Positions 1 to 8,811 are shown, counted from the first letter of the stretch. The stretch is 14,725 nucleotides of DNA from an uncultured Oscillibacter sp. (GCA_910583695.1 CAJTZL010000061.1:1-14725); one strand, 5' to 3'. Numbers and translations: made by a program. The notes: generated by a model from the sequence alone, not told the origin.

Positions 1-55
1 ACCGTCGACCTCTAGCGTGACAGGCTAGCGTTCTAACCAACTGAACTACCGGGCC
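1..55 (-). tRNA. tRNA-Asp (GUC), partial
   Basis: The window edge cuts this gene; the 5' part is seen. On the minus strand it starts with acceptor GGCCCGG, then TA and a D-arm GTTC...GAAC. The anticodon stem is CTAGC/GCTAG around loop CTGTCAC, giving anticodon GTC, which reads Asp codons. The variable loop AGGTC and the first T-stem bases (GACGG) follow, and the 3' acceptor strand lies off the window. It sits 39 bases downstream of the tRNA-Val gene and is probably co-transcribed with it from the promoter at 203-231. Confidence 0.93.
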
Positions 56-94
56 GTAACGTACGTGGAAGGGGAACGATCAAAAAGGAAAAGC

Positions 95-171
95 TGGTGG
101 GAACAACTGGACTCGAACCAGTGACCCCCTGCTTGTAAGGCAGATGCTCTAACCAGCTGAGCTATGCTCCC
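95..171 (-). tRNA. tRNA-Val (UAC)
   Basis: A complete 77-base tRNA on the minus strand. Acceptor GGGAGCA pairs with TGTTCCC with one G-U pair. The D-arm is GCTC...GAGC. The anticodon loop CTTACAA gives anticodon TAC, which reads valine codons. The T-arm contains GGTTCGAGTCC. The CCA end is encoded in the gene at 95-97, after discriminator A. It is first in a small tRNA operon with tRNA-Asp, behind a strong promoter whose -10 lies about 30 bases upstream. Confidence 0.97.
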
Positions 172-202
172 GAGTCACCGCCCACGTCAAACGGCATTGA
201 CT

Positions 203-231
203 AGTATACGAAAAGAACCCGGTTTTGTCAA
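203..231 (-). promoter_or_regulatory. Sigma-A promoter of the tRNA-Val/tRNA-Asp operon
   Basis: On the minus strand, TTGACA (226-231), a 17-base spacer and TATACT (203-208). This is one base from consensus at the -10 and exact at the -35. Predicted transcription starts near 196, leaving about 25 bases of 5' leader before tRNA-Val. Such strength fits stable-RNA transcription. Confidence 0.9.
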
Positions 232-423
232 GGGCTTTTTAAAATTTTTCTATCTTTTTTTCCAAGATCTCCAAGGGGGCCGCCGCAGGGCCCGCTTTCC
301 TCGGTGACGCCCGGAAAAATCCGCCGGGAAACTGCGCGGAGGTCCCGGGTTTTCCGTTTGCGCAGGGCGGAGATCCCGGGCAGGCGGCGGGGCCTTTGCT
401 TGGGGACGGCAGGGGAAAGCGCC

Positions 424-1383
424 TCAAATTGTACCGCCCTGCCGGGAGAGCTTGTCCAATTGGGCCTGGAACTCCTCCGGCAGGGGACAGCGCAGCTCCA
501 CCGCCTCCCCGGTGCGGGGATGGAGAAAGCGCAGCCCTGCGGCGTGGAGGCACTGGCCTTGGAGGCCGGGGACGGGCTTTTTTGCCCCATAGACCGTGTC
601 CCCCAGAATGGGGTGGCCCAGGTAGGCCAGATGGACCCGGATCTGGTGGGTCCGGCCGGTCTCCAGGCGGCAGCGGAGATGGGCGCAGCTGCCGGACTGT
701 ATGCCGCCGGAGGCGGGATGGACGGAAAACCGCTCCAGCACCTCCCAATGAGTGACGGCAGGGCGGCCGGTGGGGAGGACCGCCATCTTCTTCCGGTCCG
801 CCGGATGGCGGCCAATGGGGGCGTCCACGGTTCCGGCGTCCTCCCGGAAGCGGCCCAAGGCAATACACTCGTAGATCCGGGCCAGCGTGTGATCCTGGAG
901 CTGGGCGGCCAGACGGAGGTGGGAAAAATCATTCTTGGCGGCGATGATGAGGCCGGAGGTGTCCCGGTCGATGCGGTGGACGATGCCGGGGCGCAGGGCC
1001 CCGCCTACACCGGAGAGACTGCCGCCGCAGTGATGCAGCAGGGCGTTGACCAGCGTCCCGTCGGGATGGCCCGGGGCAGGGTGAACCACCAGCCCCTTGG
1101 GCTTGTTGACCACGATGACGTCGGCATCCTCAAACACCACGTCCAGAGGGATGTCCTGGGGTTGAGCGTCAATGGGCTCCGGGTCCGGCAGGGAGACCGT
1201 CAGGACCTCCGTCCCGGTGAGGCGGCCGTTTTTTGCCAGGGGCTTCCCCTCCCGGAGGACCCGGCCCTCTTCCAAAAGGCGCTGGGCGGCGGAGCGGGTG
1301 AGGCCCTCAATGCAGCTCGCCAGCCAGGTGTCCACCCGCTTCCCGGCGTCAGGCTCCTGGGTCCGGAGCGTCAGCGTTTCCAT
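424..1383 (-). CDS. rluD: RluD-family 23S rRNA pseudouridine synthase
   Basis: 319 aa with the chosen start. An N-terminal S4-type RNA-binding region (about residues 14-62) precedes the catalytic pseudouridine synthase domain. The family signature HRIDRDTSG lies at 136-144, and D139 corresponds to the catalytic Asp in motif II. The region around residues 94-105 (NKPKGLVVHPAP) is also typical. The ATG at 1383 has AAAAGGAGG about seven bases upstream; an upstream in-frame ATG at 1404 has no better signal. The gene overlaps the 3' end of lspA by 35 bases, so the two are translationally close; this lspA-rluD order is common in Firmicutes. The enzyme isomerises uridines in 23S rRNA in the cytoplasm, but which sites this clostridial homologue modifies cannot be read from sequence. 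I see no U-tract terminator between its stop and the tRNA promoter. Confidence 0.93.
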   Translation of the reverse strand: METLTLRTQEPDAGKRVDTWLASCIEGLTRSAAQRLLEEGRVLREGKPLAKNGRLTGTEVLTVSLPDPEPIDAQPQDIPLDVVFEDADVIVVNKPKGLVVHPAPGHPDGTLVNALLHHCGGSLSGVGGALRPGIVHRIDRDTSGLIIAAKNDFSHLRLAAQLQDHTLARIYECIALGRFREDAGTVDAPIGRHPADRKKMAVLPTGRPAVTHWEVLERFSVHPASGGIQSGSCAHLRCRLETGRTHQIRVHLAYLGHPILGDTVYGAKKPVPGLQGQCLHAAGLRFLHPRTGEAVELRCPLPEEFQAQLDKLSRQGGTI

Positions 1384-1858
1384 CGGCGGCCTCCTTTTTG
1401 TCATGCTTTTCGTAAAACCACTGGTAGTAGATCAGCCCCAGGATACAGCCGGAGACGATGCACATGTCCGCCACGTTGAAAACGGGGTAGTCCATAAACT
1501 GGAAGTTGAACATGTCCACCACATAGCCCAGGCGCACCCGGTCCAGGATGTTCCCCAGGCCGCCGGAGACGATGAGACAGCAGGCCAGCACCCCCAGGGG
1601 ATGCCGGACCACCCGCCGGACCAGCAGGGCCAGCAGGGCCAGGACAATGCAGCTGGTGGCCGCCACCAGCAGCCAGCGCATGCCGGAGAAGCTGGACCAG
1701 GCTGCGCCGTAATTGTGGATGGTTTTCAGCTCCACAAAGCCCGGCAGGAGGGGGCGGGATTCCCCCAGGGGAAGGGTGAGGGTGATATGGCGTTTAACCC
1801 ACTGGTCCAGGGCCAGCAGGGCCAGCCCCAGCAGGGCGGAAAGGGCGGTAAAGGGCAT
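1349..1858 (-). CDS. lspA: Lipoprotein signal peptidase (signal peptidase II)
   Basis: 169 aa, a normal family length. LspA is an integral membrane aspartyl protease that removes the signal peptide of prolipoproteins ahead of the lipidated Cys. Four hydrophobic segments are visible (about residues 4-20, 60-80, 88-104 and 126-146). Conserved blocks are DQWVK (18-22), the GGLGNILDR block (99-107) and the two catalytic Asps, D115 in GYVVDMFNF and D131 in FNVADMCI. The start has AAAGGAGG seven bases upstream. It is the first gene of a two-gene operon with rluD and has a recognisable promoter at 1894-1922. The C-terminal tail after residue 150 is charged and probably cytosolic. Confidence 0.96.
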   Translation of the reverse strand: MPFTALSALLGLALLALDQWVKRHITLTLPLGESRPLLPGFVELKTIHNYGAAWSSFSGMRWLLVAATSCIVLALLALLVRRVVRHPLGVLACCLIVSGGLGNILDRVRLGYVVDMFNFQFMDYPVFNVADMCIVSGCILGLIYYQWFYEKHDKKEAADGNADAPDPGA

Positions 1859-1893
1859 AAAGGGGCCTCCTTTGGGGAAATGGATTCCCTGTC

Positions 1894-1922
1894 AGTTTAC
1901 ACGCTTTTGCTGGAAAAGGCAA
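1894..1922 (-). promoter_or_regulatory. Predicted promoter of lspA-rluD
   Basis: On the minus strand, TTGCCT (1917-1922), a 17-base spacer and TAAACT (1894-1899). The predicted start of transcription is near 1887, about 29 bases before the lspA ATG, leaving room for its strong ribosome-binding site. Confidence 0.7.
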
Positions 1923-1951
1923 GGGCGGCGTTTTGGGGGAATTGTGTTTGA

Positions 1952-2035
1952 GGGGGCGTCCCCTTGGCGCTGTCCCGGCCCGTCTGGCGGAAGAGCGGCA
2001 TTCTCGAAGGACGAGCCGGGACAGCGCCCGCCCCT
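1952..2035. repeat. Long imperfect palindrome, possible REP/MITE-like element
   Basis: Arms at 1966-1984 and 2010-2028 are complementary over 19 bases with a single non-Watson-Crick position. That position is a U-G pair if the minus strand is transcribed and a C-A mismatch on the plus strand. The loop is 25 bases. An outer stem GGGGCG (1953-1958) with CGCCCC (2029-2034) extends the structure past a seven-base bulge on the left side. There is no U-tract, so it is not a classic terminator. It lies between the divergent lspA promoter and the promoter at 2093. Only one copy is present in this window, so the repeat label is inference. Confidence 0.6.
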
Positions 2036-2092
2036 TACGCGTTCTGCCTCCTGGTAAAATGCGGAAGAAGCAGGCCTGCATTGGAAAGGCTC

Positions 2093-2121
2093 TTGAAAGA
2101 GAGGAGAACTTATGATATGAT
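2093..2121 (+). promoter_or_regulatory. Predicted sigma-A promoter of the 2247-3330 gene pair
   Basis: TTGAAA (2093-2098), a 17-base spacer and TATGAT (2116-2121). Both hexamers are one base from consensus and the spacing is ideal. The start of transcription would be near 2128, giving a leader of about 120 bases before the ATG at 2247. Confidence 0.75.
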
Positions 2122-2155
2122 AAAATTAAGAATAGACTCCGGATGGCTTGTCCCG

Positions 2156-2193
2156 GGCCCCGCTTCGGCGGGCCGCGGAAGCGGGGGCTTCCG
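2156..2193 (+). promoter_or_regulatory. Tandem hairpins in the 5' leader of the 2247 gene
   Basis: Two adjacent stem-loops lie inside the predicted leader. The first (2156-2174) pairs GGCCCCGC with GCGGGCC around a C(TTCG)G tetraloop, a known extra-stable loop, with one bulged C. The second (2176-2193) pairs CGGAAGC with GCTTCCG around GGGG. No U-tract follows, so a simple attenuator is not indicated. I do not recognise a known riboswitch class. The structure could affect mRNA stability or merely reflect GC-rich sequence. Confidence 0.4.
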
Positions 2194-2246
2194 GAGACGA
2201 CAGAAAAGACAGACGCCCGTTCCGGGCGAAGAGGGGAGAACCTTTT

Positions 2247-2999
2247 ATGGCTGAGGAAATGACAAATCCCGTAGAGGCGGTTCCCGCGGCGGCGGAGCCT
2301 GCACAGGCGGCTCCGGCGTCGGCCCCGGAGGCGGTTCTGACGGCGGCGCTGACGGCAGCTCCGGCAGCCCCGGATACGAAGAAAAAGGGAAGTCCCCTGC
2401 TGGTGTTTTTGACGGTGCTTTTAATCCTGGTAGGCATCCTTGACGCGATGCTGTGGGGTGTGGCGGGCTATTACCTGCTCCAGAAGAATGCCCGGATCGG
2501 TACCGGCGGGACGGCAGCGCAAAGCGCCTCGACCGGCGGAGCGCCGGTGCAGGGCGGCTCCGGCAGTGACGCGTCCTCGGACGATGAGGCGAAACGGGAG
2601 GCGCTGGAGGCGTATATCCGGGAGCTGGTCAAAATTGCCGACCTGGAAACCGAGGTGGTGGCAAGCCAGAACAGCGTTGTCGCAGAGAATTATACGGACG
2701 ACGCCACCCTATACGCTGAATTTACCGGGCGCACGCTTTTACTTTGCCAGCAGTTGGTTGAGAAGTCCTCGGCAATCAGCTCCGACGATCCGGAGATTGC
2801 GGAACTTCACAAAATCTATCAAGATTGGGCCAAACTGTTTTTGGATAGCATAACCACTATGATCTCCGCGATTGATAACCAAGATCAAGCCGGGAGCGAT
2901 CAATACGAGAAGCTGCGGGATGAGGCCAGCCAACTGGAAAATCGCTACAAGCAAGGGCTTCAAACTCTGGCGAAGGAGCGGGGCGTTTCGTTAGGCTAG
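2247..2999 (+). CDS. Unrecognised single-pass membrane protein with Ala/Pro-rich N-terminus
   Basis: 250 aa; I do not recognise a family. Residues 1-43 are rich in Ala, Pro and Glu and probably disordered. KKK at 45-47 precedes one strong transmembrane helix (about 50-78), so the likely topology is N-terminus inside and C-terminus outside. Residues 83-113 form a Gly/Ser/Ala linker. Residues 114-246 are helical and charged, with coiled-coil-like stretches (about 114-140 and 214-246). The ATG at 2247 follows GGGGAG at eight bases; in-frame extension upstream to 2148 would run through the leader hairpins and is less likely. From about base 2690 the coding sequence becomes visibly less GC-rich than its neighbours. 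It is probably co-transcribed with the 99-aa gene 31 bases downstream. A role as an envelope-anchored helical protein is inference. Confidence 0.75.
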   Translation: MAEEMTNPVEAVPAAAEPAQAAPASAPEAVLTAALTAAPAAPDTKKKGSPLLVFLTVLLILVGILDAMLWGVAGYYLLQKNARIGTGGTAAQSASTGGAPVQGGSGSDASSDDEAKREALEAYIRELVKIADLETEVVASQNSVVAENYTDDATLYAEFTGRTLLLCQQLVEKSSAISSDDPEIAELHKIYQDWAKLFLDSITTMISAIDNQDQAGSDQYEKLRDEASQLENRYKQGLQTLAKERGVSLG

Positions 3000-3030
3000 T
3001 CAGGGAATGGACTGACCAAAGGAGGTACAT

Positions 3031-3330
3031 ATGGCAAAAACGGCATGGATTTTTTCCTACAAGCTCAAGAAGACCGTGACCCCGGAAGAGTTCATGGAGC
3101 GGACTCAGGCGCTCCACGACGGGGTGATCTCCAAGGCTAAGGGCTTTCTCTCCTGGGAGCATTACGTGCAGGACGAGACCTGGACGGACTTCGTCCTCTG
3201 GGAGACGGAGGAGGACGCCCAGAACGCCACCACGGTGGGACAGGGCACGGCGGAGGCGGAGGCCTTTTACGCCTGCATCCGCATGGTCACTTGCCGGGCG
3301 CTGATCTCCCGGTTTGTGAAGAAGTACTGA
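3031..3330 (+). CDS. Small protein, probable dimeric alpha/beta-barrel (ABM-like) fold
   Basis: 99 aa, with AAAGGAGG five bases before the ATG. The pattern is a beta strand (AWIFSYKL, 5-12), a helix beginning TPEEFMERTQ (17-26), then KGFLSWEHYVQ and WTDFVLWET strands, a helix EDAQNATTV and a C-terminal helix. That order and length resemble small ferredoxin-like dimeric alpha/beta-barrel proteins, such as antibiotic-biosynthesis-monooxygenase-like domains. Many of these have no known substrate. No catalytic residue can be assigned, so any enzyme activity is open. It is second in the transcript begun at 2128 and ends at the bidirectional terminator at 3340-3365. Confidence 0.8.
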   Translation: MAKTAWIFSYKLKKTVTPEEFMERTQALHDGVISKAKGFLSWEHYVQDETWTDFVLWETEEDAQNATTVGQGTAEAEAFYACIRMVTCRALISRFVKKY

Positions 3331-3339
3331 GGAATGAAA

Positions 3340-3365
3340 ACGGCCCCGCCGGAAGGCGGGGCCGT
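3340..3365. terminator. Bidirectional terminator between the 99-aa gene and clpC
   Basis: An eleven-base-pair GC-rich stem, ACGGCCCCGCC with its complement, around loop GGAA. On the minus strand it is followed by TTTTC, a good intrinsic terminator for clpC, whose stop is ten bases upstream. On the plus strand the following tract (CGTGTTT) is weaker, but it sits directly after the 99-aa gene. Confidence 0.85.
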
Positions 3366-3374
3366 CGTGTTTGC

Positions 3375-5849
<2,475 letters not shown>

Positions 5850-5883
5850 GTGGTTGACACATCCTTTCGTGAAGTAGGGTGGT

Positions 5884-6351
5884 TCAGTTCTGTTCCAGGC
5901 TGCGAATCCGGTCCCGGAGCTCCGCCGCCCGCTCGAAGTTCTCCTCGCCGACGGCTCTCTGCATTTCCATGCGCAGGGCGTTGAGCTGCCGCGTTCTGGA
6001 AATTTCGTTTTGTTCCTCCTGCTTCAGCAGGGCTTCCTGGGCCTTGGGGGCCTCCTGCTTCGCCTCCTCCGGCGCACCCAGGGCGGGCATGTCGGCAAAG
6101 AAGTCGTCAAAGGGGTCCTCCGGCAGCCTCATGCTCCGGCTCAGCAGGGAGGGGAGGGGGGTGAAGAAATCGTCGAACAGCCCGCCGCCGAAGAGGCCCC
6201 GCATCATCCGCTGGCTCTGTGCGGCCAGACGCTGGGTATAGCCCAGCTTCTCGGCGCATTCGGAGCAGAGATGTTTCTCGGTGACGTTTCCGTTGACATT
6301 GCTCTGGTAAACAAAGGTGACTTCATTCTTGCCACAATTTTCGCATTTCAT
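5884..6351 (-). CDS. mcsA: McsA-like zinc/UVR-motif protein
   Basis: 155 aa. The N-terminus carries two CxxC pairs (C3/C6 and C29/C32), enough for one zinc site; Bacillus McsA has additional CxxC pairs. A Phe/Asp/Pro-rich middle (about 52-90) leads to a Gln/Glu-rich coiled region and a C-terminal UVR motif (about 124-152, with EENFERAAELRDRI). In Bacillus, McsA activates the arginine kinase McsB and modulates CtsR. Here the next gene is clpC, not mcsB. TAGGAGG lies nine bases before the ATG. It is 72 bases downstream of ctsR. The short zinc region may mean a reduced or altered partner set, which is inference. Confidence 0.88.
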   Translation of the reverse strand: MKCENCGKNEVTFVYQSNVNGNVTEKHLCSECAEKLGYTQRLAAQSQRMMRGLFGGGLFDDFFTPLPSLLSRSMRLPEDPFDDFFADMPALGAPEEAKQEAPKAQEALLKQEEQNEISRTRQLNALRMEMQRAVGEENFERAAELRDRIRSLEQN

Positions 6352-6423
6352 AATCAGTACCTCCTATAGAACGCAAATGTTTTTGTAAACCTATGAAAGG
6401 GAACCGGTCCATTCTATGAGACG

Positions 6424-6876
6424 CTAGACCTGGAGAATCAGGACGTTTTTCAAAATGTCCGCCCGGACGGCATCCCGGAGCGCCCGGGGCACGGCCCCCA
6501 GGGCCTTGTCGCCCACGGCGGCCAGCAGGGTCCGGGCCAGGTCCTCCGTCAGGGCCCCGGCCTCCGCCAGATTCCCCAGGATGGCCCGGGCGGAGGGCAG
6601 GTCCACCTGCTCCCCCAGGGAGTTGATGACGTGCATCAAAAGCGTCTCCCGGTCCACCCGGACCTGGGTGATGCGGATATACCCGTTGCCGCCCCGGCGG
6701 CTCTCCACAATGTAGCCCCGCTCCGGGGAGAAGCGGGTGGACATGACGTAGTTGATTTGGCTGGGCACGCAGTTGAACCGTTGGGCCAGCTCGCCCCGCT
6801 GGACCTCCAGCACGCCGTCCCCCGTCTCGTCCAGGCATTCCTGAAGGAAGCCGGCAATCAAATCGGAAATTCCCAT
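6424..6876 (-). CDS. ctsR: Transcriptional repressor of class III stress genes CtsR
   Basis: 150 aa, normal length. The N-terminal winged helix-turn-helix includes the near-invariant block CVPSQINYVMSTRF (36-49) and ERGYIVESRRGGNGYIRI (52-69). The C-terminal half is the helical dimerisation domain. In Bacillus the tetraglycine wing senses heat; here the loop reads GGNG, so one Gly is Asn. It represses its own operon, and perfect CtsR operators flank the promoter upstream. The ATG at 6876 follows GAGGTG at about six bases. First gene of ctsR-mcsA-clpC. Confidence 0.96.
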   Translation of the reverse strand: MGISDLIAGFLQECLDETGDGVLEVQRGELAQRFNCVPSQINYVMSTRFSPERGYIVESRRGGNGYIRITQVRVDRETLLMHVINSLGEQVDLPSARAILGNLAEAGALTEDLARTLLAAVGDKALGAVPRALRDAVRADILKNVLILQV

Positions 6877-6910
6877 GGGCGCACCTCGTTTCGCATTTGT
6901 TCAAGGTCAA

Positions 6911-6933
6911 TTTGACTTTGACTATCTTTGACT
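6911..6933 (-). promoter_or_regulatory. CtsR operator, downstream of promoter
   Basis: On the minus strand, AGTCAAA-GAT-AGTCAAA (6917-6933) matches the CtsR consensus RGTCAAA-NAN-RGTCAAA at every defined base. A third AGTCAAA half-site (6911-6917) overlaps it by one base. The site lies just after the predicted transcription start, so bound CtsR would block initiation or clearance. Confidence 0.93.
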
Positions 6934-6947
6934 TATTGGATAATGTC

Positions 6948-6975
6948 AGTATACCACCTCCCGGAGAAAAGTCAA
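6948..6975 (-). promoter_or_regulatory. Sigma-A promoter of ctsR-mcsA-clpC
   Basis: On the minus strand, TTGACT (6970-6975), a 16-base spacer and TATACT (6948-6953). The promoter is bracketed by CtsR operators on both sides, which is strong support that it drives the operon. Predicted start of transcription is near 6941. Confidence 0.85.
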
Positions 6976-6984
6976 GAGGAAAAG

Positions 6985-7001
6985 TTTGACGTTCTTTGAC
7001 G
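6985..7001 (-). promoter_or_regulatory. Second CtsR operator, upstream of promoter
   Basis: On the minus strand, CGTCAAA-GAA-CGTCAAA: a perfect direct repeat of the heptamer with the required three-base NAN spacer. The first base of each half is C instead of A or G. It lies just upstream of the -35. It is about 65 bases from the ferredoxin promoter on the other strand, probably too far to repress it. Confidence 0.85.
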
Positions 7002-7065
7002 TTTATGAAAACAAATTGTGAACGGCGGGGAGTAAAAATTTTCCGTCAGGGGATTCACAAAGCTC

Positions 7066-7093
7066 TTGCTTTTTTCGGAGAGTATGCTACAAT
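7066..7093 (+). promoter_or_regulatory. Promoter of the ferredoxin gene
   Basis: TTGCTT (7066-7071), a 16-base spacer and TACAAT (7088-7093), preceded by TGC, an extended -10. Transcription would begin near 7100, about 24 bases before the ATG. The flanking region 6877-7123 otherwise holds only the ctsR control sites on the opposite strand. Confidence 0.75.
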
Positions 7094-7123
7094 GGGAATA
7101 CAATTCTAATGGAGGTGCAACCC

Positions 7124-7297
7124 ATGGCCTATAAGATCACTTCTGCTTGTGTGAGCTGCGGCGCCTGCTCTGACGCCTGCCCCGCCGGCGCCATCAGCCA
7201 GGGCGATGATGCCTATGTCATCGACGCGGCCGCCTGCCTGGACTGCGGTTCTTGCAGCGACACCTGCCCCAACGGCGCCATCGTCCCCGAGGAGTAA
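7124..7297 (+). CDS. 2[4Fe-4S] clostridial-type ferredoxin
   Basis: 57 aa. Two complete cluster motifs are visible: C9-x2-C12-x2-C15-x3-C19-P and C38-x2-C41-x2-C44-x3-C48-P. That is the classic eight-Cys pattern for two low-potential [4Fe-4S] clusters, with an acidic composition as usual. It carries electrons in the cytosol for oxidoreductases of anaerobic metabolism such as pyruvate:ferredoxin oxidoreductase and hydrogenase. The ATG at 7124 follows GGAGG at eight bases, and MAYKIT is the common family N-terminus; an in-frame ATG at 7109 lacks a site. It is monocistronic, with its own promoter and a strong terminator. Confidence 0.97.
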   Translation: MAYKITSACVSCGACSDACPAGAISQGDDAYVIDAAACLDCGSCSDTCPNGAIVPEE

Positions 7298-7309
7298 TCT
7301 GGGATACAT

Positions 7310-7344
7310 AAAAAACCCCGCAAGCTCTGCTTGCGGGGTTTTTT
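7310..7344. terminator. Bidirectional terminator between ferredoxin and GNAT genes
   Basis: The stem CCCCGCAAGC/GCTTGCGGGG around TCT is flanked by A6 on the left and T6 on the right, so it terminates transcription from both sides. The TAA stop of the minus-strand GNAT gene (7343-7345) lies at its edge, and the ferredoxin stop is 12 bases to the left. Confidence 0.95.
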
Positions 7345-7891
7345 ATGTCGATTCCCTGGTTTGGTTCGTGGCTCCCCGGCAGACGGGCGGTTCGTGAAGG
7401 ACAGCGGGGTAACGTTCCACCGCCAGTTCTCTGCATGTCCACGCTTCGCCGGAGATATGGTATCGTTCAGGCTTATCCAGGACCACGTCATGAAACCCGG
7501 CCGCTTTGTAGCAGGAATAGGCGGCGGGGTTGTTCTCAAAGACTCCCAGGGACGCCCGCCTGGCGCCATACAGCTCAAACGCGAATTTCAGCCCCAGCCG
7601 AAGCATTGCCTTGCCACAGCCTGTCCCGCGCCGCTCCGGGCTTACGATCACAAATCCAAAGCGCAGCTCGTCCGGTGAGCCGTTGGGGGTTCTCAATGTG
7701 AAAAAGCCCAGGATTCCAGTTTCATCAAAAGCGGTAAACGGTATGAGGGATTCCACAAAGGCGAAGTCCGTTTCCGCGGCAGGGTAATCTCCAAGCATTC
7801 CCGCCGTCCACTGATAGAAGGTCTTTTGGTCTTTGCACCACGACAAGACCACGGCGGCGTCTGCCGGTTTATATGGTCTGAGTCTGAGCAT
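7343..7891 (-). CDS. GNAT-family N-acetyltransferase
   Basis: 182 aa with the chosen start. The acetyl-CoA pyrophosphate loop is RRGTGCGK (87-94), in the R-x-x-G-x-G form, after a beta strand LRFGFVIVSP (76-85). The C-terminal motif NNPAAYSCYKAAGF (120-133) is typical of RimI/RimJ-like members. The substrate cannot be inferred. The ATG at 7891 follows GGAGG at about six bases; an earlier in-frame ATG (7942) would overlap the upstream gene and has no site. It is the last gene of the mutY-to-GNAT run, 47 bases after the radical SAM gene. Confidence 0.92.
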   Translation of the reverse strand: MLRLRPYKPADAAVVLSWCKDQKTFYQWTAGMLGDYPAAETDFAFVESLIPFTAFDETGILGFFTLRTPNGSPDELRFGFVIVSPERRGTGCGKAMLRLGLKFAFELYGARRASLGVFENNPAAYSCYKAAGFHDVVLDKPERYHISGEAWTCRELAVERYPAVLHEPPVCRGATNQTREST

Positions 7892-7938
7892 AGCGTTCCT
7901 CCAAACGTTCGGTTTTCCACGCCCATTCGTGACGATTC

Positions 7939-8811
7939 TCAAATTCCCGACAGATCAAAATCCGGGGTGTACTCCTCCCTGGCGGAGGTCCGCTCCTGGG
8001 TGTAGCCGTCCGCGATGCCGCAGTTGGCCATGTATTCCGCCGCCGCGCGGTATTCCGCCTTGGTTACGTGGCGGTGGAGATTCCCCTCGGCCCCGGGCTG
8101 GGGGGTGTACTGGCTCATGAGGGAGAAGAGCACCTCCCCGGGGCGGAAGGTCTGCGACACCCAGTCGATGCAGCGGCGGGTGTTCTCCAGTTCCCCGGGG
8201 AGGAGGAGATGGCGGATCAGCACGCCGGATTTGAGGGCGCCGTTTTCCATGCGGCAGGGGCCCGTTTGGCGGAACATCTCCAGAATCGCCGGGGCGGCGC
8301 GGTCAAAATAGTCCGGGGCGGCGGAATACTTCCCGGCGGGGCCGGGGAGGGCGTATTTCAGGTCCGGCAGGTAGATTTGAACCCTGCCCTCCAGGGTCCG
8401 CAGGGTGGGGACGCTTTCATAGCCTCCGCAGTTCCACACCACCGGGACGGGCCAAGGCTCGTCCCCCAGGGTCTCCAGAACGGCGGGGGCAAAGTGGGTG
8501 GGCGTCACCAGATCCAGACAGGCCGCCCCCTGGGCGATGAGTTCCCGGAAGATTTCCCGGAGGCGGGGGACGGAGACGGGCCTCCCCACGCCGCCCTGGG
8601 AGATGGGCTTGTTCTGGCAATAGACGCAGCGGAGATTGCAGCCGGAGAAAAAGACGGTTCCCGCCCCGTGCTCCCCCACGAGGCAGGGCTCCTCCCACTG
8701 GTGGAGCATGGCCCGGGCGACGACGGGAGTCGAGGGCTGGCCGCAGACGCCGCCGGGACGGTCCGGCGTCCGCTCCGCTTGGCAGCTCCGAGGGCAGAGG
8801 GTGCAGGTCAT
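7939..8811 (-). CDS. PflX-like radical SAM protein (pyruvate formate-lyase activase homologue)
   Basis: 290 aa. The radical SAM cluster motif is C58-x3-C62-x2-C65 (within GCNLRCVYCQN). The N-terminus has four more cysteines in a CxxCxxxC...C pattern (C3, C6, C10, C23), as in the uncharacterised PflX/COG1313 group. Conserved blocks include the DLVTPTHF and VVWNCGGYES stretches. The family resembles activases for glycyl-radical enzymes, but its target is not established and no glycyl-radical enzyme is in this window. The start overlaps the tdk stop by four bases (ATGA), so translation is probably coupled. Confidence 0.88.
   Translation of the reverse strand: MTCTLCPRSCQAERTPDRPGGVCGQPSTPVVARAMLHQWEEPCLVGEHGAGTVFFSGCNLRCVYCQNKPISQGGVGRPVSVPRLREIFRELIAQGAACLDLVTPTHFAPAVLETLGDEPWPVPVVWNCGGYESVPTLRTLEGRVQIYLPDLKYALPGPAGKYSAAPDYFDRAAPAILEMFRQTGPCRMENGALKSGVLIRHLLLPGELENTRRCIDWVSQTFRPGEVLFSLMSQYTPQPGAEGNLHRHVTKAEYRAAAEYMANCGIADGYTQERTSAREEYTPDFDLSGI

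Noticed and set aside
1..30. Cloning-vector-like sequence (GTCGACCTCTAG)
   Set aside because: It resembles a polylinker by chance. The whole stretch folds as the anticodon arm, variable loop and T-stem start of tRNA-Asp.
232..423. Terminator or small gene between rluD and the tRNA promoter
   Set aside because: GC-rich short inverted repeats exist, but none is followed by T residues on the minus strand. The open frames are read-through shadows without start sites, so I see nothing firm here beyond the promoter at 203-231.
304..1479. A 391-codon open frame on the plus strand
   Set aside because: It is antisense to rluD and the end of lspA, both clearly real. No ribosome-binding site and no family resemblance.
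2117..2254. A 45-codon upstream reading frame beginning ATGATAAAATT, with GAGGAG before it
   Set aside because: Its ATG lies inside the predicted -10 box, upstream of the likely transcription start, and it overlaps the real start at 2247 in another frame. It would be reconsidered if the true promoter lies upstream.
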